This document shows positions 25,278-39,900 of a DNA stretch of 64,000 nucleotides, one piece after another. The position numbers and the translations under genes were made by a program. Every line of letters starts with the position of its first letter. Position 1 is the stretch's first letter. Source of the DNA: Pseudoscleropodium purum (Eukaryota > Streptophyta > Bryopsida > Hypnales > Brachytheciaceae). The stretch covers positions 20,028,501 through 20,092,500 of the forward strand of contig OZ017796.1 in assembly GCA_963969395.1 (NCBI GenBank), given 5' to 3'. The notes below the pieces were generated by a model, which saw only the letters and a list, made by a program, of their open reading frames with translations, searched no databases and had not been told where the DNA came from.

Positions 25278-28200
25278 TCAAGTTTCAACCATATTTAAGC
25301 GAATCTGCTCATCGTTGTCAACTTCATAGTGCCAGAACCAGGTGCCATTCGTTGCCGCCTCGCCAACCAGGCGAGTCAATGTACAAGAGAGTCCTGCATC
25401 ACAACCAGATTATTGTTAACAAGAAGAAGAGCAAGCAAGGACCGAAGCTATCATCTCATGTGTCACAGCCTCACACTACAATTAAGGCAATACCGTATAA
25501 GATCAAACAGTGAGTCAAACCTGTTACGCCAGATGTAACCCGCATGCGATGACCATTCGGCACCACAAATCTGTGAGAACCCTGCAACGCAGAAAGAGGA
25601 AAGGTTCGTTGATGAGAAACTATATCCCAGCCGCTACTACTGATAAAGTAGAACAGAGGAATGCAAGCTTCACTGCCTTATTTGGAAAACAATAGAAGTT
25701 ACAATCCCGACTCACCTCCAGCACAACGTTGAAAGCTTCAAACTCTGCATTTCCATGCAAAACAATCTCTACAGCCTCCAGTCTTCGAACTTGATGCTGC
25801 CAATAGACGTTGCTTTTACAGTCCCAATCAATACCCTTGTTTCGTATTTCCACTTCATGCAACCGACAGCGCCCACATCTGCAGCACAATTCCGAAGGCC
25901 ATACTTCAACATACACTCCGGTGACACAAATTTGACTGGTCCTTTTCAGGAATGCATAGATTCAATTTATAAGTGATCTTCAAAGGGTCAACAATCTTAC
26001 CCAATGCCATACTGCAGAATGCCCTCTGCACCATTAGCTTGGGCTTTAACTGAGCCCATGATGTTACTGGCCTTGACGAGGAGACTGCCGTCCATCTGTC
26101 AATACACGAGCACCGATTCAAATTCTGTGGCGAACAAGAATGAATACGAAAAGAATTGATCAGAATATTAGAGGGAATTCCCAGTTCGTTAATTGCAATG
26201 TATTTGCAGAGCAATAGCCATACTACATGGTTTAGAAGAGGGGCTCTACTCCTAGGAGCAGGACCTGGGAGGGTGCTGCAAGAGATCATGAAGTATGGGA
26301 ACTACCTTAACATCACGCCAACTGAATTCAGCAATCTCAAGTTGCAGCTCCGAGCCCTCAGCAATTGAACCGCCTCTTATCTGTGAACAATAGTAAGCAT
26401 TGAGTTAATATCTAACACGCAACAAATTACTCATCCTGAACTTCATGATAGCATTTCAACAAATAAAATTAATCTGAACTTGAGCAGAAGACATGTCGCT
26501 AGTGACGGGATCGTTGAATCTTCCACACAAATTTTTCATTGGACAATCTATTGGATGTAGCTGCTAGAAGCGAGTGGATAAAATGCTAGACTGCTTGTAA
26601 AAACCATTTGATTGACACGTTTTCACAATAGATGAATCCTCGTTATAACACACAAGAAAAGAATCATCCTTCAAGATTTGCATCAGTAAACAATAGATGC
26701 ATGAAGACACATAGAGCTGTACCTTCTGGCGGATGACATCCCACAAAGGTCCTAAAGCAGGATGCTGCAAGACGATGAAGGGAGGCCCATTGTCCACATA
26801 GCAGTGATTGCCTAGCATCTGTTTGACCAACAAATATGCTCAGACGTTTCTCAAGTAACCTAAAATGAGATTCAAAAACAAGGAAGATTTGGTTTAACAA
26901 CCCTTCTATCAGTAACTGAAGAAACAAGAACTTCAAACAAGTACCATTAACATGAAATACTACTAACCTCAGGCATGATAACCCTACATGACCTCAACAA
27001 ATCATACGCATTCCTCGTCACGTCCAAAAACGATCCATCTGGAGTCTGAAGCACGAAAAAGAGAATAATAAGTGCAGGTAGAACTAAAGCAATAGGATGC
27101 TCCTTTGAAGCATACAGGAACAATAGGATAAGATGCTAGGCTGAAGGAAACTATACTGATTAAACTAGAGACTGAGAACCACAATTAACGATGAGGGTCT
27201 GAGATTTCCAAATTCAAATACCCACTTGACAAACCCCAGAGAACAGGACATGTCGACAGCAATTTTAATTATCACGAAAATCTCAGACTTCAACCAATTA
27301 TTGAAACGGACTCTCCAACAGAGATATATGACTTACAACCGACCTGGTGCAAAGAAGCATCATTCGGTTTTCTTCGTCGTTTTGCAGATGAGGTCACCTT
27401 TCGCCTCTCATTGTAGATTACGTAAGTATCCAACTCATCTGTTCAAATTCAAAGCATCGAATCAGAATTCATGTGCTGCGCCAACGGCGAATAACGACTT
27501 CTTTGCATTGGTGACAAACTAACGCCGATCATAGCATACTTTCAGCGATAACGAGCGTAAAACCATATGCCAAAAGTCAGCAACAAATTCTTCAAAAAAA
27601 GACAAAAAAACACACTGGGAGATGGTGATGAGTCGGACCATGTTCTTCGGACGAAATAGTTGACGACCGCCGATTTACCAGCAGGTCTGCAACGTTCTGC
27701 ATGGTACACTCGATTCTTCCACCCTGCACGCTGCTCAGCACAAAGACTAAATTGATTAATTAGCGTCTTACAATGAGAAGCATCAGTTTACGCAGATCAT
27801 TGCTAGTTGCAAACAAAAATTTGTAATGCTACATGTGAAAGTGAGTTCTACGCAGAATAAGACCTATGTTTCAAGCCATGATGGTCATGAAAGACAGTGG
27901 GTTTCTTCAAGTTCATGATCATTCCAGGCAGAGAAGCGGCAGTCTGACTCGATGCAATGCGCTCCACCGCTGCCAGATCCACGTACAGTACATTGGTGTT
28001 GGCAGGATATTGTGCCTCCAGACTGTACTTCATCCAAGCAGCTCATGTCAATAAATAACTACGAATGAGCTTTACTGCCTTAGAGAAGAACAAATATTAA
28101 GGCTCCATACCCTCACACCCCTAACCACATCTTCATTCCCTATCAAGATAAACATTAGGAAGTGAACCTGGACCCATAAAATTCATAACTACATAATTTC

Positions 28201-31142
28201 TGTGGCGAGGAGTCAGCGGCGCACAACCTGCCAGAGGAAACTGGCACATCAGCAATCCCAAGCTTGCTGAATTCAGTGTATTCAATACATGTGATGGCGT
28301 ATTCCAACGAGCCATCGCCTTTCCTCTGCTCTGTAAGGACATTAACACCCTCTGCCGCCCCAACATTCCGACGGCATGAAGCAAATCCAAATTTCTGCTT
28401 CACAATAACAGAGCTTTGTTAGCATTGAAAGTAGTTCACTACATTGTCACCATAATATTCTCGAATGTGCTAAGCAGAGACAAGCATGCGATTAGCCTTC
28501 AGCATATGGTCGCCAGAAGATGAATATCATCACCTTGTTATACTTGAGACCTATACCCGATAAGGCCAATAAAGTTGTATCCACGCCTGCCATAGGGTTA
28601 CTGCCACAATAAAGAAGAATCTTTTCAGAACAAACTGAAGCAAAATACTTAAACTTCTGGATCAAGTCACTAAAGTAGAACCCTTCATGTCAAATGAGAG
28701 ATATGCAGCAAAGTTCTTCAATACAGAATTGCAACGAAATACTCCAATCATTGTAATGAAACCAGAATCACTACTTAACCTACCCAAACCCCAGAGAATT
28801 AACACGAAAAATCTGTAAGCAAAGAACTTCTAACAATACAAATGTCGATGCCTAACCAGATATTGTTCAAGACTACCATATGTCTCAATGAGTATTGTGA
28901 ACGTTAAGGTTCAGACCTGATCTGCCGAACAATTGCTGCCTTCCGACCATGTCGAGCAAACCACTCGAAAACACCCTCATCGCTGGCCAGTTTCCAAATA
29001 ACACCATGCCCTCCTGGTTTGAGTACTGTCGTTAGAGGTTCGCTGATCATCCAGCGCGCATCAGCAGCTCCCACCGTCGGTACCAAAGGCTGAAACAGAA
29101 AGTGCTCATTGGTCGATTAGGAAATGGAAAAGTTAAGGTCATTGATATTGTGATTAAAGCAAGACGCTAGACAAAGACGCCGGCAACTATATCATCAACG
29201 AACCGATTATATACACCTCCAACATCCTAAACAGGTTTGAGTTATAGAGTTTGTGAAAGTTGGCACACTAAACCTGTTCAAAAAGCAGAAAATTGCGCTT
29301 GCCACGCCCAAACCACCCAAGCCTCTCACATAATGCATGAACACGTTCATTATTCTTCTTTGCAGAACTTGTCATAATGGCTACTGGTGTAATATGCTGA
29401 ACTCCATGAACCTTGTAATGAAGATATTCTCTGGCCTGATCACAATGCCAAAATATAGATCTGTCAAAAGAGCATTTACTGCTACAGAAACGCATCAGTC
29501 TTTTTGTTTAGTAAGGCATTCAAATGACGATAAAACTTCACTGCAGGATGTGCACACAATGATAACGATTCCTCATACTTGATGACTAAGTCGCAAAAGC
29601 AAGATGATACTGCTCAAGAGTTACCTGAAGATCACGAATCAAGCCTTCCAACAGCGTGCGTCCACAATACGGTAGCATAGCGACTGGCAAGCACTCCCCC
29701 GTTTCTGCATCGACTAACCCAAGACGATCGCCTGCTCCGCCAAGAGGGTAGATTTCGGCCATAGAGGAAAGTCCCTGCGAGGAAAAATAATTTAACAATC
29801 TCACAACATAATAACAGTTTTAAATAACAGATGTCCTGGACCAATACCACAATCACAGTCCAAAATGCCTTTTTACATACGAGAGAAGATAGATTTCATG
29901 CACTGTATAGTTCGAATTGTACCTCAAGGCCCCAGCTTGCAGCTTGGTTTGCATACTTGTGGTCTTTCGCAAGGTCAGGTCCATAAGGAACAGAGAAACG
30001 CTTCTTCATCTGCCCTGCGTCCGCTGTTCCATGCCTTGTCCATTGAGAACTTGGCTTATCCTGCTCTAGTTCTGAGGCTTTTATGAGCTCCAAAGCCGCC
30101 ACTTGGTATCTGCGTCCATTTTCCGCATTAGCAGTTGCGTGATAACGTACAATCTCAATGCACTTGGATAATCCTACTGCAACAAGGTAGAACAACAGAG
30201 AATTCACGGCTTTGTAAGCGAGACTAATCCACCAGGGGAAGACTAATACCCAATAATACCCCCAACTCTGTCATAGAATTTCTCCATTCGCTCCAGCATG
30301 CGAACAAGATTAGTCAACGCTTCTGTATACTGCGCAACAACTGCATTACTTCCAGCAGGTACTGCCCTCACATGTTCCGTGGTAGGCTTTGATTCTGTCA
30401 TCAAGGGCATCCACTGTCCAGGCGCAATGCAGGCTGGAACATCTGAAGACGTATCCCAGCTTTTGATAATACTTGCCAACATGGAAAAAGCGTCCTTGAC
30501 AGGGTTCCCCGATGGCTGCTCCTGCAGATTGTGGGACTGGTCCAGCTTCTGGCTATCAAACAATGCGGCCAACGAATCCGAGGGAATATCCAGAACGTGA
30601 TCTTGCCCAGACGCTACCATACACTTCAGAAGGATAAGATCTTTTACACTTAACACCTGCATTGCTAATTCAACCACAGGATTCACGTAAATTCCGGATC
30701 GTCCATAACCCCCAAACAAGGCCCGAACTCGCTTATTACTATCGAGAATGCTGGTCTTCTCTCCAAAGCTGGATGCCGACTGCAAGCGCCTCATCAGATT
30801 CTTGAGGTCCCTAAGTTCGCCATCCAGCCTCCACAGGTCGAAACTCCCAGTCTCCTCTGTGGGCCTCGCCACTGGAGCAGTTGAGAGAGCATGACGCATG
30901 TGACGACTGCCAGTCGGTGGAGCACTCTGGGACTCTTTCGGCACCCTGGATTGAAGCCCCCATCCATTTTTACTTGCGGTTTCATCCCATGCAGTGTGCT
31001 CTCCTCTTATCACTGGCAATTTCAAGTGACTCCTGTGTTGGGCGTTTGTACGCACTCTCGATGTGAGGCTGTCCCCCCATAGCACACTCCTACAGGGTGA
31101 CATTGACTCCTGGGCAAGGATTCCCATCGACGAGACCTCCAT
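25278..31142 (-). CDS. UGP3: UDP-glucose pyrophosphorylase, chloroplast type (UGP3-like), 942 aa
   Basis: Converts UTP and glucose-1-phosphate to UDP-glucose; in Arabidopsis, UGP3 feeds plastid sulfolipid synthesis. Seventeen exons: 31142-30250, 30109-29923, 29774-29625, 29435-29274, 29089-28917, 28600-28534, 28394-28228, 28022-27864, 27730-27639, 27438-27344, 27045-26968, 26818-26723, 26380-26306, 26095-26001, 25878-25716, 25581-25521, 25393-25278. Met31142 has a strong context (CCCACCATGG) with an in-frame TGA just upstream. The first about 130 residues are Ser/Thr/Arg-rich and transit-like. Landmarks: LGGAGDRLGL (371-380), ITPVAIMTSSAKKN, WFGRG, KPGGHGVIWKLA, ECTMQNVADL, YVIYNERRKVTSSAKR and GIDWDCKSNVYW. 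Exon 9's donor is weak (CATG|GTCCGA); a later GT would insert about 10 residues. Family call is strong; substrate role is by homology. Confidence 0.9.
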
Positions 31143-33400
31143 GGTGGGCAATCAGTCTGTACTAAATCGCTGATCGGCTTCAGACCTCTTCACAGTACAT
31201 TGTGAATCAAAGCGTTATGGCTAGTCAATCATGCGGTCTGGCCGCGTCCCATTGAGCAACTTAACCAGGCACCTTTATGTTCGCTGCATTCAAAATGAAA
31301 AAATAATGTCACAAATGCTACCATTTCTGGATACATTCAACTTGATTGTTGAAAAAAGACAACCACTGACTTTACCAGGCGTTATTATCTCTTCACTTTT
31401 AAAACTTTGAACGAAAGAAACCTGTCCCTCTATATACCTTGGACAAGAAGGTGCACCTTTAACAGGGCTTAATAAGACTCAAATATTAGACTGCGAATTC
31501 AACTGCTTCACTCGCTCAAGAAGTTCCTCAAAGACCGAGGAATTCAGCGACAAGAGTGCTGATACTTCAGAATTCCATTAGAAATAAAAGGAAAGAGTGA
31601 ACGATGAAACGCAACCAAAATTTCTTGTGTAAGGGACAGGTGCACTGAACTCAGCCACCGAGACTCCCCAACAGCCACGTATCAGATTTCTGAAAATCTG
31701 GCGAAAAGCAGTGCAAATCTCTCACGAACCTAATCACTCATAATTCGATCGCGTTGCATGAATTCCACGTTTTGCATGTTCAATTTCGATTACAATATTC
31801 GGACAACACCAACTGTGTAGGCCAGCTAGTTCACGAGTAGGTGAACAACCCTAAAATTGCGAACCGTAAATCATTACCACTCCAGCTCCCAGAATTCCAA
31901 TACTAACTGGTCACAAAGCTCAACATTGCGAACAAGAGCTCTGCGTCTATTCCATACCCACACAAAACTAGACTCCCCACACGCGCTCCTCACGCAAATA
32001 CATTTGAAAACACGAAAAACACACAAATCCGGATCGGTTACATCGACAACATCCCGTCCCGCAACCCTCAAATCAGTATGAACAGGATTGCCCTGCAGCG
32101 CTTCCACCGAGACTCCATTGCCACCGCCCCTGTTTAAAATCCGAGCCAAAAAACGTGACACTACACGGTGCCCAAAATTGCGACCCACAGAAATTCTCTG
32201 CCCCAAAATCCTGTCCCCCCAATTCGTACTCTCCGTGTCCCCTGCACATCCCCCAATCCCCAACCGACCCAATGACAGAAAAGCGGGATCCAGGAGAACG
32301 CACGCACCTGCAGCTGAGAAAGCTCGTGAAGCTGGTACACCATCGCCAACGTCCTCCGCGTCTCCCCCGCCCTGGCGTGGGGGTGGAAGCAAGCCCTCCA
32401 CTACTCCTCCTCCCCCATTCCTCCTCCACTCCTCCAGGTGTGAACGACTTCCGAAGTCCAACGTCCGTCCTCCAGCGAAGCCCGTTGCTGTTGCAAGGGA
32501 GCAAGTCCGGTTTTGAGGCCTAGTCGGAGGGAATGTTTGGGGGTATCTGGAAAGGATATGTCATCTGTGGAGGATGATGCTGCGAGAATCTAAACAGCAC
32601 CTTCAGTGAGTCAGTCGCCCTTCAGCCGCTTCGAGCGAGTTTGGGCCTTTCGGGAGGTGCGAACACTTGCAGACCAATGGCCGTCTCTGTTGTGATCCTC
32701 TTGGCTTCGGTTGGGTTCCACGGGGCACACTTCCACGGTTCCACCCCACAGCATGTTTCGACTCTGGTGAAAGGGCGCACTTGACACTTAGCTTTAGTAC
32801 TTGAATTAATTACTGGCAAGACACGGACACTTCCTTCTTCAGTTCGGTGGGAATGAATCCCTGGTCCTGTGTGGTGTATAACTGGGGAGTGTAGAACGGA
32901 AGGAAACTAGGTGAAGCTTATCACAACTTATGTTAAGCTTGAGCCATGAGTCCATGACTTCAGCTTGAACTGAGTCAGCCTTGAACGAAATTAGAAAGTA
33001 AATACAGTAAGTTAAAGGCTTGGACGACTGCGTGCCAGCGAAGTTACGGTATGGCTCTCTCGGTGTTTTAACTTCCAGTAACCTAAGCTTAGCTTAGCTT
33101 AGCTTAGGGGGTGGACTTTGGAATGCAATGCAAGGATGGGAGAGCCAGGGACTGAGTGCGGCGAGTTGGGGTTTGCGACGTTGTGACAAGTGCTTTGCTG
33201 CATTCGCTTTGGGGTAACCTCGACCAATACGAGCGAGCGACCTCAGCAGATTTCTCTGCTTTCTTATTGGCTACAGGCAGACTCCATCCTGTACTTTATC
33301 ATGGTATTACAGTACACAGTACAAATAGAGTTAGAGTCTGATTGCATGCTTGAATCGGACCCAAGGTGGAGCTCTGGGCACCAAGATGTGAGGTCAGGTC
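31143..33400. other. UGP3 upstream island, no gene confirmed
   Basis: GC-richer DNA upstream of UGP3. Long overlapping open frames on both strands at 31.87-32.52 kb (up to 195 codons) arise from low stop density and have no domain signature. A minus-strand frame from 32349 begins MAMVYQLHELSQLQ and is followed by a donor-like CTGCAG|GTGCGT. It could be a 5' leader exon with an upstream ORF, but nothing joins it to the UGP3 frame, which has a stop just before its Met. Confidence 0.4.
33084..33107. repeat. Short AGCTT tandem repeat
   Basis: AAGCTTAGCTTAGCTTAGCTTAG: about four and a half copies of a 5-bp unit, in the island upstream of UGP3. Confidence 0.8.
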
Positions 33401-36033
33401 TGGTTCATATCATGCTTCCAGATGTGGATGGGACCTCCAAACAAAATATCCACCTTTTTCTCAATATTTGGAATTAAGTGGCATGTGACAACCAATAAAT
33501 GAGGCAAGCCACGAAGACAAGTCTTGAAATAGGTGAGACAATTTTTGAAATAAAAAAGTACTTTTAGAAAAGTAGTAAGTTGGGTTGATGGGATGGAGAG
33601 CAAGCTTGCAAATCTTACAATCAAGGACAACAGAGAAAGGGAAGGAATGGAGCTCCACATTGGAAATCAAGTTGAGAATTAGCCCATGCGAAAATCCCTA
33701 GGCTCGGTTGGAGATCTAGTCGAGTTGTTCATGCAAAAAAATCCTTAATCATATAGGTCGTCCCCTAGTTGTAACAATGGTGTCAAAGAAAGGTTTAACT
33801 AAGAATAGTACAAAAGGAACATAGCAACAAACTCCATCAAACTCTAGTTTTGGTCCTCCAAGGAGTTTCGTACTATTTTTTTCTCAAACTCCAACTCCTA
33901 ATCTGACATGTTACAATTAACTCAAATATATAGTGGCAACATGCAAGGTCTTCTTTCATAAATGGAGGTATTAGTTGGGAGGTATGTATTAGTTTGTTGC
34001 AATTGATTTGACCATTCCCACGAAATTGTGAGCAGGGTGCGATTTCGAATTGGAAGTTTAACCATTTAACCAAGAATTGCAACTTTGAAACCATTTGAAG
34101 CTAAATGAAAAGGGAATCATCTAAAAGATTTACTTCACAAATGAAAAACACATTATGCAAATCTAGATATGTCAATTGATTACCTAAATAATAAGTTAAA
34201 TTAGAAAGTCTTAAGAAATTATCATAATTAGATTCTAGCATTCCAATCTCAATGAAAAATTTTGATGAAAAATATTGGATAATATAGCAATTGATCTACT
34301 AGTGTTCAAGAAATTTTTGGAGCTCCCTTGGCTCATTTCCTCTTTCTATGGAAATGGAATATTTTTCTTCAATGCTAATTGGTTGCATCTTCTCAATTAC
34401 AAAAGCACTATTTTATTTCCTACAATATCAATTTTTCACTGTCCAATTTCCTCCCAATTAGACTTTGTACATTAACAAAATTGCTAGATTTTTCTAATGT
34501 AAATAAAACAATTCCAAATTGAAAATACTAATTAATATTGCATCATGGGCAAGAATTGAACATGGTATAGCCCTTTACCACATGAAGGCCAAAGATCCTC
34601 TCAACTCATCTAGGATGGAATTATGAATAGTAATGAAAAAATTGCATGAAATCAAAAGAATTTAGGAATTAAACTTTTCACCTTCTTCAAGCGGTTCTAT
34701 TGCTATTTATATAAGGTACCATTTAGGAATGGTAAATAAGTGATGAAACTTAGTAACATTCTTCTATGAGACAATGACATCCGCTATTATAATGTCAGTC
34801 TTTTTTTAATCCTTCCATAGCCAATCACATGACACTACTTGTTGTCATGTAATTTTGAAGTTCTTGCTTAATGGTATTTTGCACAAAGAAAGCCCTTTCA
34901 CACATTGCAATGCTTACACATTAACACTTCACAATTTCAACAAGGATTACAAGATTAAGATACATCAATTTCAAAGAGAATTGAACTCCAACTAATTGAA
35001 GTCTATAAATCCCAAATGCTTTGTTCATCCACTCAATGCTTGTTTGAACCTTGAAAGCCAAAAAGAATGTTTACAAGTTGTTTCATTGTCAAACATTACT
35101 TGATATTTGGAAGGAAGGGGGGGCCATTTCAAGCCTGTTCTCCTTGTAGTTCCTTTGGCAATGAAAAAACGCAACACTGTCAAAAAATAATTTAAATGAA
35201 AAATGAAAAAAATGTAAAATGAAAAAAAAGATGAGAAAAATGATCTTTTTATAGAAATGATGTAGCACTCTCTTGACCATGTCAAGTAGCATTTCCAACA
35301 TTTTCAAACTTGGAAAACTTGTAGTCTTGTAGAGCCTTCAAATCTCATGTCATAGAAAGAAAGATCCTTCTCCCTTGGCTTTTCACTTGCCTATATTGCT
35401 ACAAAAAAGATCTCATTGTACAACACCTTATGGTACTAAATGAAGTTGATTTTAAGGCATGTGAAAGGGATTAAGAACTTCAAATGTATGAATGACATTA
35501 TTGTCTTCAAACTTAGCATCTATAACCATACAAAGTGCTTTAGAATAAACTTTTGAAATGTTAGAGCAACCTCTAAATTAACACTTGTAGGATCCCTAAT
35601 CATATCAATATTGTGGAATTATGACCCCCCTAATTTTGCCAAGAAAGTGATGGAAGTAAACATTGGGGGGTTCAAATTTGAAAATGACATAAAAAAAACT
35701 ATAGCTGGATTTAAAGTGTTTTAGTTTAAGTTACAAGAGTTCAAAAGAAAATACATTCTAATAGATGCCATCTCTATTTTCATAAATATAGTGAATAGTA
35801 GAGATATTAACAAGCTTATACTAAAAAATCTTAGACAATTTTGAAAGCATGTGACGAATATTAGCCAAGAAATAAAGGATGTAGATATATGTAAAGTCAT
35901 ACAACTTATTAAATAATTGAAGGATAGAAGTATCATCCCTAGAAGGAGTATCCTGCAAATAAACATGGACAAGCTTCAAAATTTAAAATCTATATATATT
36001 ATATTTTACAATTTTTTTGGAAGTTGTCTACAA
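33401..36033. other. AT-rich spacer
   Basis: No gene was recognised on either strand. A 28-bp block at 35257 (ATGATGTAGCACTCTCTTGA and onward) recurs at 57667 with differences that are all transitions, so part of this spacer is a diverged dispersed repeat. Confidence 0.5.
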
Positions 36034-36946
36034 CCTTTAACATTCCATGGCTATTTTTTTTGTCAAAAAAGACTCGAAAGTGTTAGTTCTACTACATTCA
36101 TCCAAGAAACCAAATTTTTTATTTAGAGAATTTAACTATAGGATCTTATATACTTAGATCATGTGGCAAGAATTTTATAAAGTTAAAACCATACAAATTG
36201 GAAGATATAAACATTCAAAATTGGAAAAAGAAGTTTTTTTGAATGTTAGCCTTTAATTTCAAAAGACTTTGACTGCTATTTGTGAAAAAAATTTGCACTA
36301 TAAACTTTGAATTAAAAAAACTTTGGGTTGAAAATTTGAGTTAAAAGTTCAGGAAAACAAAACAAAACAAAAATAAAACACTTGATTTTCATTTTTTAGA
36401 AAATTGTTAAGTAGAAGTAGATCTAAGATTGAAAGAAAAACTTCATCATTAATAGCTCTAAAATGGAATTGTAATCCTATAATCCCAATGGTGAGATTAT
36501 TTTAGTAAAAAAAATAAACCTTGTTAAACAATGTTTTCTGAAAAATTGTGAAAATTGCATTTAAAAATGAATTCTACAAATTATTTTTTTAGAAGATGCT
36601 CAATTGCCCCCAAAATGAGATAGTCCATAACTTTCACATACCAAATCAAAATGGAATGAATCAAAGCTTTTCATGTAGATAAAATTACAATCTATGAGAA
36701 ACAAATTTTTAAATTAAAAAAAATTGTATATTTGGGATTTTGTCTAGTGCACCTAAAAGATGACTTTTTGTGTTGTAACTTTTGCTCCCAAGTACCAATT
36801 GAAATTAAAAATCATATTCCTACAAAGATAATGTATTTTCTATCTTCACAAAAAGTTTCAAAAAATCATGATGAATATTTAGATCAAAGGAGCTTGTCCA
36901 AAATCCATTTTGTCCCTCGAGGGGACAAGAGGACTTTAGGGGTTAA
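36034..36946 (+). repeat. TIR element copy (about 913 bp)
   Basis: The right end, GGACTTTAGGGGTTAA (36931-36946), is preserved. The left end near 36034 (CTTTAACATTCC) is degenerate. The interior matches the 2711-3650 copy in order: 'aatcccaatggtgagat' (about 36480), 'agaagatgctcaattgcccc' (about 36591) and 'gaatcaaagctt' (about 36657). No coding capacity. Confidence 0.55.
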
Positions 36947-39900
36947 ATCATTATTCTAAATTATACTTTATGATCTTTGATTTTAGAGACTACCCTTCAA
37001 TCCTCAAGGAATTAATTCAACCTTGGTTGCCCAATGAAAGTCAATCATTAGGCTGAATTTATAATGATATCTAGTATGTATAATAATAATTACAAACTCT
37101 AACCCTAAATGTCAACATGAACACTATTTGTCAACTATTTTAATTTTTTTGTAGTATTCATTTTGATTTGTAATGCACTAAATATCAAGAATACCGATAT
37201 TGTTACCAACACTAAACATCAAACCTTGAACATTATTCATCAACTAAATGAGAATTAGAATGATTCAGATAATAGGGTAAGTAAAATATACTAAATATCT
37301 AAAAATAAACATGTGACATAGCATAAAACATCATTATTAGTTAGTGTAGTCACCATATGGTCAAAATTCAGCTAGTTGTTTATTTTGTCCTTACCAAGGT
37401 GAATTACTATAAGTCAAGGTCTCTTTATATTAAAAGTTTAAGCTATTGGCTCAATTTCTTAATCACCCAAATCAACCAAATAAATATGAGTGCTTAGAAA
37501 AACAAATTGGGCCATAAATTGTATCTATATGCTTTATATTCAAAACTAGACTGATTTTCTTTTCATCCAATGGTTGCTTATATGGTGCTTACGTGGTCAT
37601 GTTTTGGCACCAAAAAATTGGGCCCATTCTAGGACTAATAATAGGTGGCCATAATCCTTGACCCAATATTTCAACTTCAGCCAATTTGAGTTGCCCCCAT
37701 GGATTATAAATTTGGCAAACTTCGAATCAGACCAGGGCAACCATAGTGTGACTGTGTGGGGCTCAAACGGGAGCGTGAAGGATATGAGCCTAAGCCTTTC
37801 TGATTTGAGGGAGAAGAATTCTTGTGAAAGTTTTGGCACTATGTTTTGGCTGCAACAATTGTGCTGCAACGTGTTTTGGTCCAATCGTGGTTCTCAAGGA
37901 ATCAGATTAGTTTTGAATATAGCAATGTACTTGTGTCCCCTTCGATTCCAAATGACACTCTTTAAAGACACGAATTGCCACCTGCAAGTCTTGTTTACCA
38001 CCTCCATATGAAGACTTCATGAACACGCTTTTTAAGTACTTTTGTATACTCCAGGCGTTGATTTCATACATTCAATGGTCATCAATTCCAACATTTTCAG
38101 TCCCAATTTGACACTGAAGTTGTCTTCACGTGAAACCGACCACGTTTTCAGTTACATTAGACTGCCAGAGAACAAAATCGAGTTTTCTTCTGCGGGTGGG
38201 TTGCAATTGGGAAGGGACTAACTTACAATGGGTCATACTACCTTAGCAGTTAGAGTGAAAAGAAGGTTGTATCCAACAGTTGATTAAAAAAAAAATCATT
38301 GCCAAGGAGGAGAGATGGAAGACTTCCGATAATTCACTAAAAACAATCCTGATAAGTGGTGCCTGCCACTAATTACCGAGAAAAAATCATCATTCCAAAG
38401 GTGGTAAGATTTTGCATCATCTCCAGAAGTCGAAGCAGCTTCGCCTAAACCAACCTTCTTGTACGTAGCAGTCCTCCATTGCGCCGGTGGAAGCTTGTCT
38501 TTCATACTTGAAGCTACATGTTTTCGTTACTACTAATCATCTGAAGTTAGCAAGAATGTCCGTTTCATAGTGTGATGTACACCAGAAGTAATGCTCATGC
38601 ACAAAGCGTGTGGATTGAGGCTGAACGCTTGCGAAAACAGGGCTACTTCCTGCATGATCATTGATGCATAGGAGTAAGATACATTGCACGGCAAACATGT
38701 AACCGTGGTCAGAATCATTCAGAGAATGAAGCTCATTTTGCAATGCTCAAAGAATGAGGACACCTAACGGCTTGGCATTTTGGAAGGGATCTGCAATTCT
38801 GCGAGGTTTGGTCACAATGGTTGCACAAGCAGGAACTTGAGGAGAGTGGGTTGGGTGCTGGGTAAATGCACTGTACAGGACAGTACAATTATGGGTAGAC
38901 TCTTAGCCCTAAGAGTTTTTGGTAGGGAGGGGAATGTAGATTTGGTGCTTTTTAGGTCAACTAACTATGGTTGGAGATGAATCTGGACATACAATCTTCA
39001 TTTTTGCAAGTTTTTCATTTCTTCCCATTTCCTACATGAGTTGATTCAAAGCCTAGTACAAAAATCATGAAGCACCAAGAGACCACACTGGTCACATTGT
39101 TGAAATACAAATAAATACCATCTTTTCAAAATACTTGGATCAGTGCTTCAATTTGTAACCTAAAGCTCCAATAATAAGCTCTTGAAGACACTCATGATTC
39201 ACCGTGAGGACATCCAAGTTCTTAAGGGTTACAAGTTCATATTCTATTCATAGAGTCTAAAACATACTTCCAATATATGCTAAGATGCATTGGAATTTTC
39301 TTTCAATTGCCAACATGCCCTAAACGAAATACAACAATTTATTACTAGGAACTATGATGAGATGCTTATTTAAATGAGTGTTCATATTGCAATTGAGCAT
39401 TATTGGTCATGATGAACCTCTTAATTCCTAACTACCTAATCAACCATATATGGTCTATCCAAAATTTCAAGCTCATTTTAGTGAGGGTAGTTAAATTCCT
39501 CTGACCATTCTAAATACTTTTACAGGAAGTATTGAAGGTTAATTAACTACTGGAAGTATTTATTTTTGAGTGAAAAAAGTAAATATTTGATTTTTGAAAG
39601 GTCTTCAAAGGCATATATACCAATAGAAGAAGAATAAAACTTGCAAATTTTACTTGATTTCCCAACTTTGAACATAACTTGCCAAGGATTATACTTCACC
39701 CATTTGCTTTGAAAATGGTCCCAATGGAAAGAGTAAAGTGTTTTTATGATTTTCATCATTGAAAATTAAACATACAAGTATTGATTTGGAGCTATTTGCA
39801 ATTTCTACATACACCAAAAAATTGCACTTCAACAATTGCAAGGTGGATTGTATAATGAGTTTAATAGTTCTTCATTTGAACTTAAGGTTTTTGGAAGTGC

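Noticed and set aside
31874..32523. Protein genes of 122-195 codons on both strands upstream of UGP3
   Set aside because: Several frames overlap in opposite directions in GC-rich DNA, none has a domain signature, and the region fits a leader and promoter.
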